Assembly (NCBI RefSeq): GCF_900156725.1
Contig: NZ_FTOI01000009.1
Coordinates: 62,001-126,000, forward strand
Direction: 5' to 3'
Source of the DNA: Kaistella chaponensis
GTDB taxonomy: Bacteria > Bacteroidota > Bacteroidia > Flavobacteriales > Weeksellaceae
Length of the DNA stretch: 64,000 nt
In this document: piece by piece, positions 25,488 to 34,110 of the stretch
Layout of the letters: each line of letters starts with the position of its first letter
How positions within the stretch are numbered: the first letter of the stretch is position 1
The notes under the pieces: model-generated
The model's input: only the letters and a program-made list of their open reading frames with translations
Told to the model about the DNA's origin: nothing
Database searches by the model: none
Made by a program: the position numbers and the translations under genes

Positions 25488-26846
25488 ATGGACTCAGACG
25501 TCGTCAAGCTTTTATTAGCCTTATTCTTAGTAGTACTCAATGGTTTTTTTGTAGCCGCAGAATTCTCCATAGTCAAAGTTCGTTATTCCCAAATTCAAAT
25601 TAAAGCCGCCGAAGGAAATGCGATGGCTAAACAAGCTGAACATCTGATCAAACATTTAGATGAGTATCTTTCTGCAACGCAGTTGGGGATTACTTTAGCT
25701 TCACTTGCATTAGGTTGGGTTGGTGAAAGTGCAATGCATCATGTCATCGATAAAACGTTGCATTATTTTAGTATCGCGTTGGCTGATTCTACGATTACCA
25801 CCATTTCCCTTGTCATTAGTTTTCTACTCATCACCATTATGCATATCGTATTCGGTGAGTTGATTCCGAAATCGATTGCCATTAGAAAATCAGAACAAAC
25901 TGCAATGTTAATCGCAATGCCGTTGCGTCTTTTTTATACTGTTTTCAAGCCTTTCATTTGGTCCATGAATCAAATGTCCAATGGTTTTTTGCGTTTGGTA
26001 AAAATTCACCCAGCTTCAGATCAGGAAATTCATTCTACCGAAGAATTACAGTTGCTGGTAAAGCAATCTGCAGATTCGGGAGCAATCGAAGAAGAGAATT
26101 ATGAAATCATCAAAAATGCATTTGATTTTACCGATCATTCTGCAAAGCAAATCATGATTCCGAGACAGAATATTTCTTCCATTGATATCGAGGAACCTAT
26201 CGAAAATATCATCAATATTATTATGGATGGTGGATATTCCCGATTACCTGTTTACGAAAATTCAATCGATAATATTATTGGAATTTTTTATGCCAAAGAA
26301 ATCATTCGCGAATATGTGAAGAGAAAAGGTGCCATTAATCACGAAGATCTAAAAGATCTCATGCGCGATCCGTTTTTTGTCGTAGGCAGTAAAAAGATTT
26401 CTGATTTGCTGAAAGTTTTCCAGCAGAAAAAGCAACATTTAGCTGTAGTAATCGACGAATTTGGTGGGACTGAAGGAATTGTTACCCTCGAAGATATTTT
26501 AGAAGAATTGGTGGGCGAAATTCAAGATGAAGAAGATGAGGAGGAAAGAATCGTCGACAAAGTAGGAGAGAACGTTTTCTGGGTAAAAGCAACGCAACCC
26601 TTAGACGAAATCAATGAAAATCTACCCAAAAAGTTCCCTCTTTCGGAAGACGGAGAATACAATACTTTGGCAGGTTTTATTTTACACGAATTAGAAGATA
26701 TTCCGGAAGAAAATCAGGAGTTCAATATTAATGATTACCATGTGAAAATTCTCAAAATGCAGAATAAAAGTGTCGATTTAGTAGAACTGGTTTACGAAGA
26801 ACCAAGTCTCCTAGATGATATTTCCGAGGAGATAACAGAACTCTAG
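25488..26846 (+). CDS. CNNM/CorC (HlyC-type hemolysin family) membrane protein
   Basis: 452 residues: DUF21/CNNM membrane domain with four hydrophobic segments (about residues 1-175, FFVAAEFSIVKVRYSQI at the start), two CBS domains (about 215-335, with MIPRQNISSIDIEEPIENII and VVIDEFGGTEGIVTLEDILEELVGEI), and a C-terminal CorC_HlyC transporter-associated domain (about 350-430). The family is linked to Mg2+/Co2+ efflux or homeostasis; the name hemolysin is historical. Its promoter region has a partial copy 324 nt upstream. Confidence 0.9.
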   Translation: MDSDVVKLLLALFLVVLNGFFVAAEFSIVKVRYSQIQIKAAEGNAMAKQAEHLIKHLDEYLSATQLGITLASLALGWVGESAMHHVIDKTLHYFSIALADSTITTISLVISFLLITIMHIVFGELIPKSIAIRKSEQTAMLIAMPLRLFYTVFKPFIWSMNQMSNGFLRLVKIHPASDQEIHSTEELQLLVKQSADSGAIEEENYEIIKNAFDFTDHSAKQIMIPRQNISSIDIEEPIENIINIIMDGGYSRLPVYENSIDNIIGIFYAKEIIREYVKRKGAINHEDLKDLMRDPFFVVGSKKISDLLKVFQQKKQHLAVVIDEFGGTEGIVTLEDILEELVGEIQDEEDEEERIVDKVGENVFWVKATQPLDEINENLPKKFPLSEDGEYNTLAGFILHELEDIPEENQEFNINDYHVKILKMQNKSVDLVELVYEEPSLLDDISEEITEL

Positions 26847-26893
26847 TTTTTTTTCTAAATGCTAACTTACAGGTATCATTTTATTTAAAAAAT

Positions 26894-27202
26894 ATGTTTA
26901 GTACCATTAATAATATTAAGGATTACGAAAATCCACAGCGGGAATACGACCAAGAGATCGCATTACTCGAGAAAGAAGACGAAGTTTACAAAATCGTCCT
27001 TTGGAACGACGATGTAAATACGTTCGATGATGTCATCGAAGCATTAGTCGAAATTTGCAAACATACTTTAGAACAGGCGGAACAGTGCACAATGCTCGTT
27101 CATTACAAAGGAAAATGTACCGTGAAAACAGGAAGTTTAGAAGTTCTCAAACCAATGCACGAACAATTACTTGCGCGCAGTTTAACTTCAGAAATCGTTT
27201 AA
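26894..27202 (+). CDS. clpS: ATP-dependent Clp protease adaptor ClpS
   Basis: 102 residues with the ClpS core: YKIVLWNDDVNTFDDVIEALVEICKHT, then EQAEQCTMLVHYKGKCTVKTGS. The N-D-D-x-N-T loop binds N-degron substrates, which ClpS passes to ClpA/ClpC-ClpP. The first 30 residues are hydrophilic and variable, as expected for the flexible N-terminal tail. It is between two membrane protein genes in the same direction, with a 42-nt gap to the rhomboid gene. Confidence 0.9.
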   Translation: MFSTINNIKDYENPQREYDQEIALLEKEDEVYKIVLWNDDVNTFDDVIEALVEICKHTLEQAEQCTMLVHYKGKCTVKTGSLEVLKPMHEQLLARSLTSEIV

Positions 27203-27244
27203 CTAAAGTTTCGTTTTTCGAAACTTTTATTTTGTAAAAATAAT

Positions 27245-27901
27245 ATGAGTCCAGTTTTATTAATCATCATTATCGCAACCGCAATTTTTAGTTATGTGGG
27301 CTTCACCAACCACCAACTTTTCGAAAAATACAAGTTCAATGTAGGTGCGATTCTTCAAAAAAAGGAATATGTTCGCTTAATTTCTGCCGGGTTTTTACAC
27401 GGTGATATGATGCATTTGCTGTTCAATATGATGACGCTTTATTTCTTTGGACCCATTGTCATTCAGGCATTTGGCGATATTGGCTTTCTAGCGGTTTATT
27501 TTGGCTCCATCATTTTAGGCAATGTATTTTCTCTTTATCTCTACAAAAATCAAGCGTGGTATTCAGCAATCGGTGCAAGTGGCGGTGTTTCCGGAATTTT
27601 GTTTGCCTCCATTGCGATGATTCCAGATTTGGGGATTTATTTTTTCTTTATTCCCATTGCAATTCCCGGATATATTTTCGGATTTTTATACTTCGCCTAT
27701 TCCGTTTATATGATGCTTTATCCCAAAGAAAACGACAAAATCGGTCATGCTGCACATTTAGGTGGCGCTTTTTTAGGATTAATTTATGCAGTTGCATTTC
27801 AGCCAGAAAGAGCAATTCAAAATGCATTTTTCCTAGGAATTATGGCACTTCCGCTTATTTACATGTCCTATATGGTTTTCGTGAAAAAGAAAATTGGCTA
27901 A
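27245..27901 (+). CDS. Rhomboid family intramembrane serine protease
   Basis: 218 residues with about six membrane helices. The catalytic serine is S112 in GASGGVSG and the histidine is H171 in HAAHLGGAFLG. The HGDMMHLLFNMMTLYFFG block (about 52-69) contains the family's conserved H and N. It cleaves membrane proteins within the bilayer; the substrate is unknown. The C-terminus ends in a basic tail. The gene is followed by an intergenic structured element rather than a simple terminator. Confidence 0.9.
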   Translation: MSPVLLIIIIATAIFSYVGFTNHQLFEKYKFNVGAILQKKEYVRLISAGFLHGDMMHLLFNMMTLYFFGPIVIQAFGDIGFLAVYFGSIILGNVFSLYLYKNQAWYSAIGASGGVSGILFASIAMIPDLGIYFFFIPIAIPGYIFGFLYFAYSVYMMLYPKENDKIGHAAHLGGAFLGLIYAVAFQPERAIQNAFFLGIMALPLIYMSYMVFVKKKIG

Positions 27902-27920
27902 TTTTTTTTAAGGAGCAACA

Positions 27921-28053
27921 AGTCCCGATAGCAATCGGGATCGCATCTTTCCAAAACCCGTCCCGCTCTTCACTCTATCTTTTTTGCCAGAAAAAGAATC
28001 TTTAAAAAGAAAATGACGGTTAGCAAAAAAGGATGCCGTTGCGATCGGGGCTA
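27921..28053 (-). other. Structured intergenic element (TAGCCCCGAT ... GAGCGGG type)
   Basis: Read on the minus strand it begins TAGCCCCGAT (28053-28044), continues GCATCCTTTTTTGC, returns with GCAAAAAAGATAGAG, closes with GAGCGGGAC near 27964 and ends in a hairpin of TCCCGAT/ATCGGGA (27923-27940, 7 bp). A second member lies at 46407. I recall similar sequences in many flavobacterial genomes, but their function is not known to me. The stretch 28054-28261 holds nothing further that I can recognise. Confidence 0.55.
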
Positions 28054-28261
28054 AAACTTCAGATATCTCTTCTTAGAAAAGTATTTCTCTCAGTCAAAAT
28101 TGTAGATTTTTATACCGTTTAACGTATAAAACAGTTAGATTTCTTTTACCATGAAGAGATTTTCATTAAGCCTTCATCAATTTAATTTCTTAAAAGTGTA
28201 GATTGAACTTCATTTTTATTCATACTTGATCTAAAAACGCAAAACTCATTTACACAATCAC

Positions 28262-29113
28262 TCAAAAAACTCCCCAAACAAACCGCTCATTTCCGGAAAT
28301 ATCCTTCAATAATTCCACTTCCGACAACACATCAACAAACAATTCCCGTGTTTCATTCCCTAATTTCTGATTGATTTCCAAAAAAACCATTCCGTTTTTA
28401 GCCAAATGATTTTCACAATCTTTTGCAATTTTTTCATAGAAAATCAAAGCATTAGAAGTAGGAGAGAACAGCGCCATTTTCGGCTCAAATTCTTTCACAG
28501 AATCCGCAATCTCAACTTCTTCTTCCATTCCAATATAGGGTGGATTAGAAATAATGACGTCATAAATCTCCGTCAAATCTGCATTCAAATAATCCTGATG
28601 GATAAAATTAATCTCAACTTCATGAAAATCAGCATTTCTTTTTGCCGTTTTCAAAGCCTTCTCCGAAAAATCAATCGCTGAAACTTCAGCTTGCGGAAAA
28701 TGTTTTTTCAGAACAATCGGAATAATTCCAGAACCGGTTCCAATATCCAATATCTTAATAACTTCAGACTTCAAACTTCTAGCTTTAATCTTTTCAATCG
28801 CCAATTCCAACAACTCTTCTGTTTCCGGACGAGGAATTAAAATGTGTTCATCTACGAAAAACTTTAGCCCATAAAATTCGGTTTCTCCCAAAATCTGTTG
28901 AAAAGGTTTACCGGTTTTCAACTCCGAAATTAGGGCACGAAAATTTTCGATTTGCTTTTCAGAAAGTATTTCATTTCCAGATTGTCTTTGCTGAAATTTA
29001 TTATATCCCAACTCTTTTTCAATAAAAATAGAGTAGAGTTCCGCACCTTCCGAGGTTGTGAAATGGGAAGATAAATTTTCGGTAAAGAGTGTTTTTAATT
29101 CTAAAATAGTCAT
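28262..29113 (-). CDS. prmC: Peptide chain release factor N5-glutamine methyltransferase PrmC (HemK)
   Basis: Transfers a methyl group from SAM to the glutamine of the GGQ motif of release factors RF1 and RF2. The SAM-binding motif ILDIGTGSGIIPI and the catalytic VIISNPPYIG are clear. The region before them (IPRPETEELLELAI) is typical of PrmC. The ATG at 29113 (MTILELKTLF) is preferred to an in-frame start at 29170, because the extra 19 residues would lie before the conserved helical N-terminal domain. Resulting length is 283 residues. Confidence 0.93.
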   Translation of the reverse strand: MTILELKTLFTENLSSHFTTSEGAELYSIFIEKELGYNKFQQRQSGNEILSEKQIENFRALISELKTGKPFQQILGETEFYGLKFFVDEHILIPRPETEELLELAIEKIKARSLKSEVIKILDIGTGSGIIPIVLKKHFPQAEVSAIDFSEKALKTAKRNADFHEVEINFIHQDYLNADLTEIYDVIISNPPYIGMEEEVEIADSVKEFEPKMALFSPTSNALIFYEKIAKDCENHLAKNGMVFLEINQKLGNETRELFVDVLSEVELLKDISGNERFVWGVF

Positions 29114-29241
29114 GATGTTCTCTTGCGCTAAAGTAATTTTTAAATATAAATTCTTTTTTGCAGAATCCACCCAAAATCATCCAAAACATTTATTAATCGA
29201 GGAAAAATGCTAAAATTTCTATCCATTGCAAATAATTTTAC

Positions 29242-29249
29242 TATTTTTG
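29242..29249 (+). promoter_or_regulatory. -7 box of the NlpC/P60 lipoprotein gene
   Basis: TATTTTTG, matching TAnnTTTG, 19 nt before the ATG. Confidence 0.55.
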
Positions 29250-29268
29250 AAAATCATCAAAGTAAAAT

Positions 29269-29805
29269 ATGAAAAAGGGTTTATTTATCGTTCTTGCATT
29301 TCTTTTTTTGGTTTCTTGTGGAGCTTCAAAAACGGTAGTGAAAAGATCGGTTCCTACAAAATCTGTAGTAAAAACTGAAGGTCTAAAAACCTTAGATTCT
29401 AATTTTTCTGGAAACGTCAGTTCACAAATAAAAGAAATCTTGAAAGATGCCGAAAAATATCTTGGTGCACCCTATAAATATGCGGGAAACACCTCTTCCG
29501 GTTTCGATTGTTCCGGTTTTACCTGCAAGGTTTTTGATGAAAATGACACCAAACTTCCGCGCCGTTCGGAAGATCAATCCAATGCCGGGAAACTGATCAA
29601 TATCAGAGAAACAAAACCCGGCGATTTACTGTTTTTCGCAACAGCAGGTGGAAGTAAAGTTACTCATGTAGGAATTGTGCACGACATCGGAGGTGAAGGT
29701 GAAGTAAAATTTATACATGCCTCAACTTCAAAAGGAGTCATCATTTCTTCTCTCAATGAAAAATATTGGAACAAAGCATACCTTTTCGCACGAAGAGTTT
29801 TGTAA
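29269..29805 (+). CDS. NlpC/P60 (C40) peptidase lipoprotein
   Basis: 178 residues. The lipobox LVSC puts the acylated cysteine at C17. The catalytic domain (about 55-178) has the cysteine C81 in SGFDCSGFTCKVF and histidine H133 in VTHVGIVHD, with H150 (FIHAST) as the third polar residue. Such enzymes cleave gamma-D-glutamyl-diamino acid or related bonds in cell-wall peptides at the envelope. dapD, which supplies diaminopimelate for the same peptides, follows 35 nt later, which may reflect co-transcription. Confidence 0.9.
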   Translation: MKKGLFIVLAFLFLVSCGASKTVVKRSVPTKSVVKTEGLKTLDSNFSGNVSSQIKEILKDAEKYLGAPYKYAGNTSSGFDCSGFTCKVFDENDTKLPRRSEDQSNAGKLINIRETKPGDLLFFATAGGSKVTHVGIVHDIGGEGEVKFIHASTSKGVIISSLNEKYWNKAYLFARRVL

Positions 29806-29840
29806 ATTTGTCTCCACTTTAAAATTAAATAAATAAACGA

Positions 29841-30653
29841 ATGACATTACAACAAACCATTGAAAATATTTGGGACAACCGCGAATTATTACACACCGAA
29901 GAAAGCGGAAAAACGATCCGTGAAGTAATTCGACAACTCGACTTGGGTGAACTTCGGGTCGCAGAACCTACCGAAAACGGGTGGAAAGTGAATGAGTGGG
30001 TAAAGAAAGCCGTAGTACTGTACTTCCCAATTCAAAAAATGGAAACCATTGAAGTGGGTCCTTTTGAATTTCATGATAAAATGCCTTTGAAAAGAAATTA
30101 CGCAGAAAAAGGAGTGCGCGTAGTTCCTCACGCAGTTGCAAGAGAAGGTGCTTATATCGCACCTGGCGTTATTTTGATGCCGTCTTACGTCAATATTGGT
30201 GCGTATGTGGATTCTGGAACAATGGTCGATACTTGGGCGACTGTTGGAAGTTGTGCACAAATCGGGAAAGATGTTCATTTAAGTGGCGGAGTAGGAATTG
30301 GTGGTGTTTTAGAACCCCTTCAAGCGGCTCCAGTAATTATTGAAGATAATGTTTTTGTTGGTTCCAGATGTATCGTTGTAGAAGGTGTTCACGTGGAAAA
30401 AGAAGCCGTTTTGGGTGCAAATGTTGTACTTACTGCCTCTACAAAAATTATCGATGTTACCGGTGAAACTCCTGTAGAAATTAAAGGCCGAGTTCCTTCT
30501 CGTTCTGTTGTTATTCCTGGAAGTTATACGAAAAAATTCCCCGCGGGAGAATATCAGGTTCCATGTGCTTTAATTATCGGACAAAGAAAAGAATCAACTG
30601 ATAAGAAAACTTCACTTAATGATGCTTTGAGAGAAAACAACGTGTCGGTTTAA
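29841..30653 (+). CDS. dapD: 2,3,4,5-tetrahydropyridine-2,6-dicarboxylate N-succinyltransferase
   Basis: 270 residues. An N-terminal helical region (TLQQTIENIWDNRELL) is followed by left-handed beta-helix hexapeptide repeats at about 95-230 (for example VILMPSYVNIGAYVDSGTMV and GVGIGGVLEPLQAAPVIIED). It catalyses the succinyl-CoA-dependent step in diaminopimelate and lysine synthesis. The length and opening match DapD well. It follows the cell-wall peptidase gene. Confidence 0.94.
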   Translation: MTLQQTIENIWDNRELLHTEESGKTIREVIRQLDLGELRVAEPTENGWKVNEWVKKAVVLYFPIQKMETIEVGPFEFHDKMPLKRNYAEKGVRVVPHAVAREGAYIAPGVILMPSYVNIGAYVDSGTMVDTWATVGSCAQIGKDVHLSGGVGIGGVLEPLQAAPVIIEDNVFVGSRCIVVEGVHVEKEAVLGANVVLTASTKIIDVTGETPVEIKGRVPSRSVVIPGSYTKKFPAGEYQVPCALIIGQRKESTDKKTSLNDALRENNVSV

Positions 30654-30672
30654 ATCATAATTTTAATTAATT

Positions 30673-31842
30673 TTGAAAGATAAATTTTTAAAATTCATTT
30701 CAAATCCCAAATATATTTTTGGGATTTATCTGCTTGTAGCCGTTTTGTCAGCGATTGCCAAATTGAATGGAGGTCCATTGAAATATAATAATTATTTAAT
30801 CTTCACAAACGTTTTTTATAACACGCTGCACGAGAATAATATTTACCTTCACTATCCTGATATTCATTTTGATTCCAATCATTACGGCGTATTTTTTAGT
30901 ATTTTAATTGCTCCGTTTGCAATGCTTCCTGATTGGTTAGGAATGCCACTTTGGAATGTTGCGAATACGTTGGTTTTTCTTTTTGCAATTCACAAACTCC
31001 CTTTTTCGAACCAGAAAAGAGCATTTTTTGCATGGCTCTGTTTGCAAGAATTTATTACCGCCGCAGTGAGTCTGCAATTTAATATTGCACTTGCAGGATT
31101 ATTGATGTTGTCTGCAATTTATATTTATGAAAGAAAGGAAACCCAGTCTGCTTTTTTCATCATGATCGGTTTTTTTGTGAAATTATATGGTGTCGCCGGA
31201 CTTTCAGCCTTCTTTTTCGTGAAGAATAAAATAAAATTTATTGGAGCTTTAATAGCATTCGGAATTTTGTTTATTGTACTTCCCATGCTGCTTTCGAGCC
31301 CTCATTTCGGAATTCAATCTTACGCCGATTGGTTTCAATCTTTGTCAGAAAAAAATGTTTCGAACCAAGTTTTGGGAAACAGACAAGATTTTTCTTTAAT
31401 GGGCATTGTTAGACGCGTTTTAGGAGACGCTTCCATTTCTAATCTTACTTTTTTAATTCCGGGAATGGCTGTTTTTGCGCTTCCTTATTTAAGAATCAAG
31501 CAGTATCAAAACCTTCCGTTTCAACTCTTAATTTTGTCCTCTACACTTTTATTTATCGTCTTGTTTAGTTCTGGATCCGAATCTCCGACTTATATTATTG
31601 CGGTTGCAGGAGTCATGATTTGGTTCCTAATTCAAAAAGAAAAAACACCTTACGTTATAGGTTTGTTGATTTTTGTAATTATTTTAACTTGCTTTTCTTT
31701 CTCAGATTTATTCCCAAAATTCATTAAGGAAAATTATATCATCAAATATTCGCTAAAAGCGCTACCTTGTTGTTTCGTTTGGTTCAGAGTGATTTACGAA
31801 CTCCTGACCAAAGATTTTCAAAAAGATTATAAATTAGATTAA
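30673..31842 (+). CDS. DUF2029 (GT87-like) membrane glycosyltransferase
   Basis: 389 residues with about ten hydrophobic helices. After the first helix comes a short extracytoplasmic segment with YNNYLIFTNVFYNTLHENNIYLHYPDI, the conserved loop of DUF2029/GT87 enzymes, which use polyprenyl-linked mannose as donor. The start codon is TTG at 30673; no ATG fits before the first membrane segment. It opens a three-gene glycosyltransferase group, with 13 nt to the next gene. Confidence 0.8.
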   Translation: MKDKFLKFISNPKYIFGIYLLVAVLSAIAKLNGGPLKYNNYLIFTNVFYNTLHENNIYLHYPDIHFDSNHYGVFFSILIAPFAMLPDWLGMPLWNVANTLVFLFAIHKLPFSNQKRAFFAWLCLQEFITAAVSLQFNIALAGLLMLSAIYIYERKETQSAFFIMIGFFVKLYGVAGLSAFFFVKNKIKFIGALIAFGILFIVLPMLLSSPHFGIQSYADWFQSLSEKNVSNQVLGNRQDFSLMGIVRRVLGDASISNLTFLIPGMAVFALPYLRIKQYQNLPFQLLILSSTLLFIVLFSSGSESPTYIIAVAGVMIWFLIQKEKTPYVIGLLIFVIILTCFSFSDLFPKFIKENYIIKYSLKALPCCFVWFRVIYELLTKDFQKDYKLD

Positions 31843-31855
31843 ACCTATTTCCGAC

Positions 31856-32785
31856 GTGAAGAAAATTTCCATCGTTATTCCCGCGCACAACGAAGAAGGC
31901 AATATTTTTTTGATTCATCAAAGAATAAAAAAAGTTTTTTCTGAACTTCAAAATTATCATTTCGAAATTATTTTCGTGAATGATGGCAGTCGCGACCAAA
32001 CTCAGGCAAAAATTGAAGAATTAGCGAGCCAGTTTGAGGAGGTTAAGTTTATCGAATTTTCTAGAAATTTTGGACATCAACCGGCGGTAAAAGCCGGAAT
32101 CGATCGTTCCAACGCCAATGCTGTTATTTCGATGGATGCAGATTTGCAACATCCACCAGAATTAATTCCCGACATGATTAAAAAATGGGAAGAAGGTTTT
32201 GATATCGTTTATACCATCAGAACTTACCCAAAAGAAATTTCCGCCTTTAAAAGAAAGACATCGTCCTTATATTATAAGTTTTTATCGAAAATTTCCGATG
32301 TTAACCTACGGGAAGGTGGTGGTTCGGATTTCAGATTGATGGATTCTTCCGTAGTTGATGTGGTGCGAAATATGAACGAGTCTGACATTTTTTTGCGTGG
32401 ACTCTCTAATTGGATGGGTTTCCGCCAAACGGGAATTCACTTCACAGCAGGTGAACGTGCATTTGGTGAAAGCAGTTACAATTTACAAAAAATGATGCGT
32501 TTTGCCTTTACCGGAATTACTGCTTTTAGCGTAAAACCGCTTTATTTAGCGGCATATTTAGGATTTATATTTTCTGCAATTGCCGTTCTTGGTTACGGTA
32601 TTTATGTGATCCATTCTTTTGTATCAGGAACCGAAATTTCAGGTTGGGCTTCATTGATTATGACTGTTGTATTTTTTGGAGGAATACAATTAATTATTCT
32701 TGGAATTATCGGAATTTACCTTGGCAAAATTTTTAAACAAGTGAAAGAGCGACCAAATTATATTATCCGTTCCAAAAACTTTTGA
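31856..32785 (+). CDS. GT2 family polyprenyl-phosphate sugar transferase (DPM1/GtrB-like)
   Basis: 309 residues. The N-terminal GT-A domain starts ISIVIPAHNEEGNIFLIHQR and has the nucleotide/metal motif MDADLQHPPE and an FSRNFGHQPAVKAG block. Two C-terminal membrane helices (about 225-295) complete the GtrB/DPM layout. It probably moves a sugar from a nucleotide donor to undecaprenyl phosphate at the inner membrane, which would supply the donor for the neighbouring GT87-like enzyme. The start is GTG at 31856. Confidence 0.85.
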   Translation: MKKISIVIPAHNEEGNIFLIHQRIKKVFSELQNYHFEIIFVNDGSRDQTQAKIEELASQFEEVKFIEFSRNFGHQPAVKAGIDRSNANAVISMDADLQHPPELIPDMIKKWEEGFDIVYTIRTYPKEISAFKRKTSSLYYKFLSKISDVNLREGGGSDFRLMDSSVVDVVRNMNESDIFLRGLSNWMGFRQTGIHFTAGERAFGESSYNLQKMMRFAFTGITAFSVKPLYLAAYLGFIFSAIAVLGYGIYVIHSFVSGTEISGWASLIMTVVFFGGIQLIILGIIGIYLGKIFKQVKERPNYIIRSKNF

Positions 32786-32787
32786 TC

Positions 32788-33891
32788 ATGAAAATTGCTT
32801 TCGACGGAAAACGCTTCTTCAATAACAGTTCTGGTTTAGGCAACTATTCCCGGGATTTAGTGAGAATTTTGGGGACTTATTTTCCTGAAAACCAGTATGT
32901 ACTTTTCAATAAAAATCAGTCTGAAAAAGGAAAGGAAATTTTAAATTTACCTAATGTTTCATTCCTAGAAACATCGAAAGGAAATTTTTCTCGCCAATTT
33001 AAAATGGGAAAAGATGCGCAACAAATTAATGCGGATATTTTCCACGGACTTTCTGGCGAATTGCCTCTAAAATGGACAGAAAAACCCATTAAAAAAATAG
33101 TAACCATTCATGATTTAATATTCATGAGATTTCCGCAATATTATTCTTTTTTTGATCGAAAAATACATTTCTGGAAATTCAAAAAAGCTGCTGAACAAGC
33201 CGATCTAATTATCGCGATTTCTGAACAAACAAAGCAAGATATCATTCATTATTTGAAAGTTCCGGAAAGTAAAATTAGAGTGATTTATCAAGGTTGTCAC
33301 CAATCTTTTAAAGAAAATCAAAGTGCGCAATATTTAATTTCGATTAAAGAAAAATTTAATCTTCCCGAAAGATTTATCCTAAATGTTGGAACCATTGAAG
33401 AGCGAAAAAATCTGTTAAATATTGTCAAAGCAATACAGGGAACAGAAATTCCTTTGGTGGTGATTGGTAAAAAGACAAAATATTATAAAAAAGTTCAAAA
33501 TTTCATCGATAAAAATGCGCTGCAAAGGCAAGTTCTATTTCTAGAAAATGTTTCGATGGAAGAATTGGCAGCAATTTATAAACTCGCAGATATTTTCGTT
33601 TATCCCAGTTTTTTCGAAGGTTTCGGAATTCCGATAATTGAGGCACTTTTTTCAAAAACTCCTGTAATTACAAGTAATTTAAGTTGTCTTCCGGAAGCTG
33701 GAGGAGAAGATTCGGTCTATATCAATCCACATCATTTCGAAGATATTAAAGCTAAAATTTTGTTTCTTTGGAACAACGAATCCGAACGAAATCGACGTGC
33801 TGCAAAAAGTTTAGAATTCGTTCAGAAATTTAATGACAAAGAAATTGGCAAAAATTTACAATCTGTTTATCAGGAAGTTATGTCTAAATAA
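32788..33891 (+). CDS. GT4 family glycosyltransferase
   Basis: 367 residues with a GT-B fold. The N-terminal half starts KIAFDGKRFFNNSSGLGNYSRDL and the C-terminal half has the RFILNVGTIEERKNL phosphate loop and the E-x7-E signature in YPSFFEGFGIPIIEAL. It transfers a sugar from a nucleotide donor, probably for surface polysaccharide. The ATG at 32788 is preferred; it starts 2 nt after the stop codon of the GT2 gene. It is the last of three glycosyltransferase genes; the his operon follows with its own promoter. Confidence 0.87.
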   Translation: MKIAFDGKRFFNNSSGLGNYSRDLVRILGTYFPENQYVLFNKNQSEKGKEILNLPNVSFLETSKGNFSRQFKMGKDAQQINADIFHGLSGELPLKWTEKPIKKIVTIHDLIFMRFPQYYSFFDRKIHFWKFKKAAEQADLIIAISEQTKQDIIHYLKVPESKIRVIYQGCHQSFKENQSAQYLISIKEKFNLPERFILNVGTIEERKNLLNIVKAIQGTEIPLVVIGKKTKYYKKVQNFIDKNALQRQVLFLENVSMEELAAIYKLADIFVYPSFFEGFGIPIIEALFSKTPVITSNLSCLPEAGGEDSVYINPHHFEDIKAKILFLWNNESERNRRAAKSLEFVQKFNDKEIGKNLQSVYQEVMSK

Positions 33892-33901
33892 AAATAAATA
33901 T

Positions 33902-33933
33902 TTGCATATTCATTTTTTTATTTGATATATTTG
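33902..33933 (+). promoter_or_regulatory. Promoter of the his operon
   Basis: TTG (33902-33904), 21 nt, then TATATTTG (33926-33933), an exact -7 match. The likely transcription start is only a few nucleotides before the leader peptide ATG at 33948. Confidence 0.7.
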
Positions 33934-33947
33934 CAACGTTAAACAAT

Positions 33948-34004
33948 ATGAAAAATACAACCGCTTTATTCCATCATTATCATCTCATCCAAAAGACGAG
34001 TTGA
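33948..34004 (+). CDS. hisL: His operon leader peptide
   Basis: An 18-codon frame, MKNTTALFHHYHLIQKTS, with three His codons in four positions (CAT CAT TAT CAT, 33972-33983). It lies directly after the his promoter and before an attenuator hairpin. Shortage of charged His-tRNA would stall ribosomes at these codons. The segment 33994-34002 at the end of the frame can pair with the 5' arm of the terminator, so ribosome position decides between antiterminator and terminator. This is the classical His attenuation layout. Confidence 0.88.
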   Translation: MKNTTALFHHYHLIQKTS

Positions 34005-34038
34005 TTATTTATGGCTATAAGCGAACAAAATATTTAAA

Positions 34039-34067
34039 AACCGTCTGAACAAAGACGGTTTTTTTTG
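34039..34067 (+). terminator. His operon attenuator terminator
   Basis: AACCGTCT (34039-34046) and AGACGGTT (34053-34060) form an 8-bp stem with a 6-nt loop, followed by TTTTTT. The competing partner AGACG-A-GTT is at 33994-34002, within the leader peptide frame. Confidence 0.88.
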
Positions 34068-34110
34068 TTTTAAAATTTAAGAATTTGTTCAGACCCAACA
34101 TCCCAGAAAA

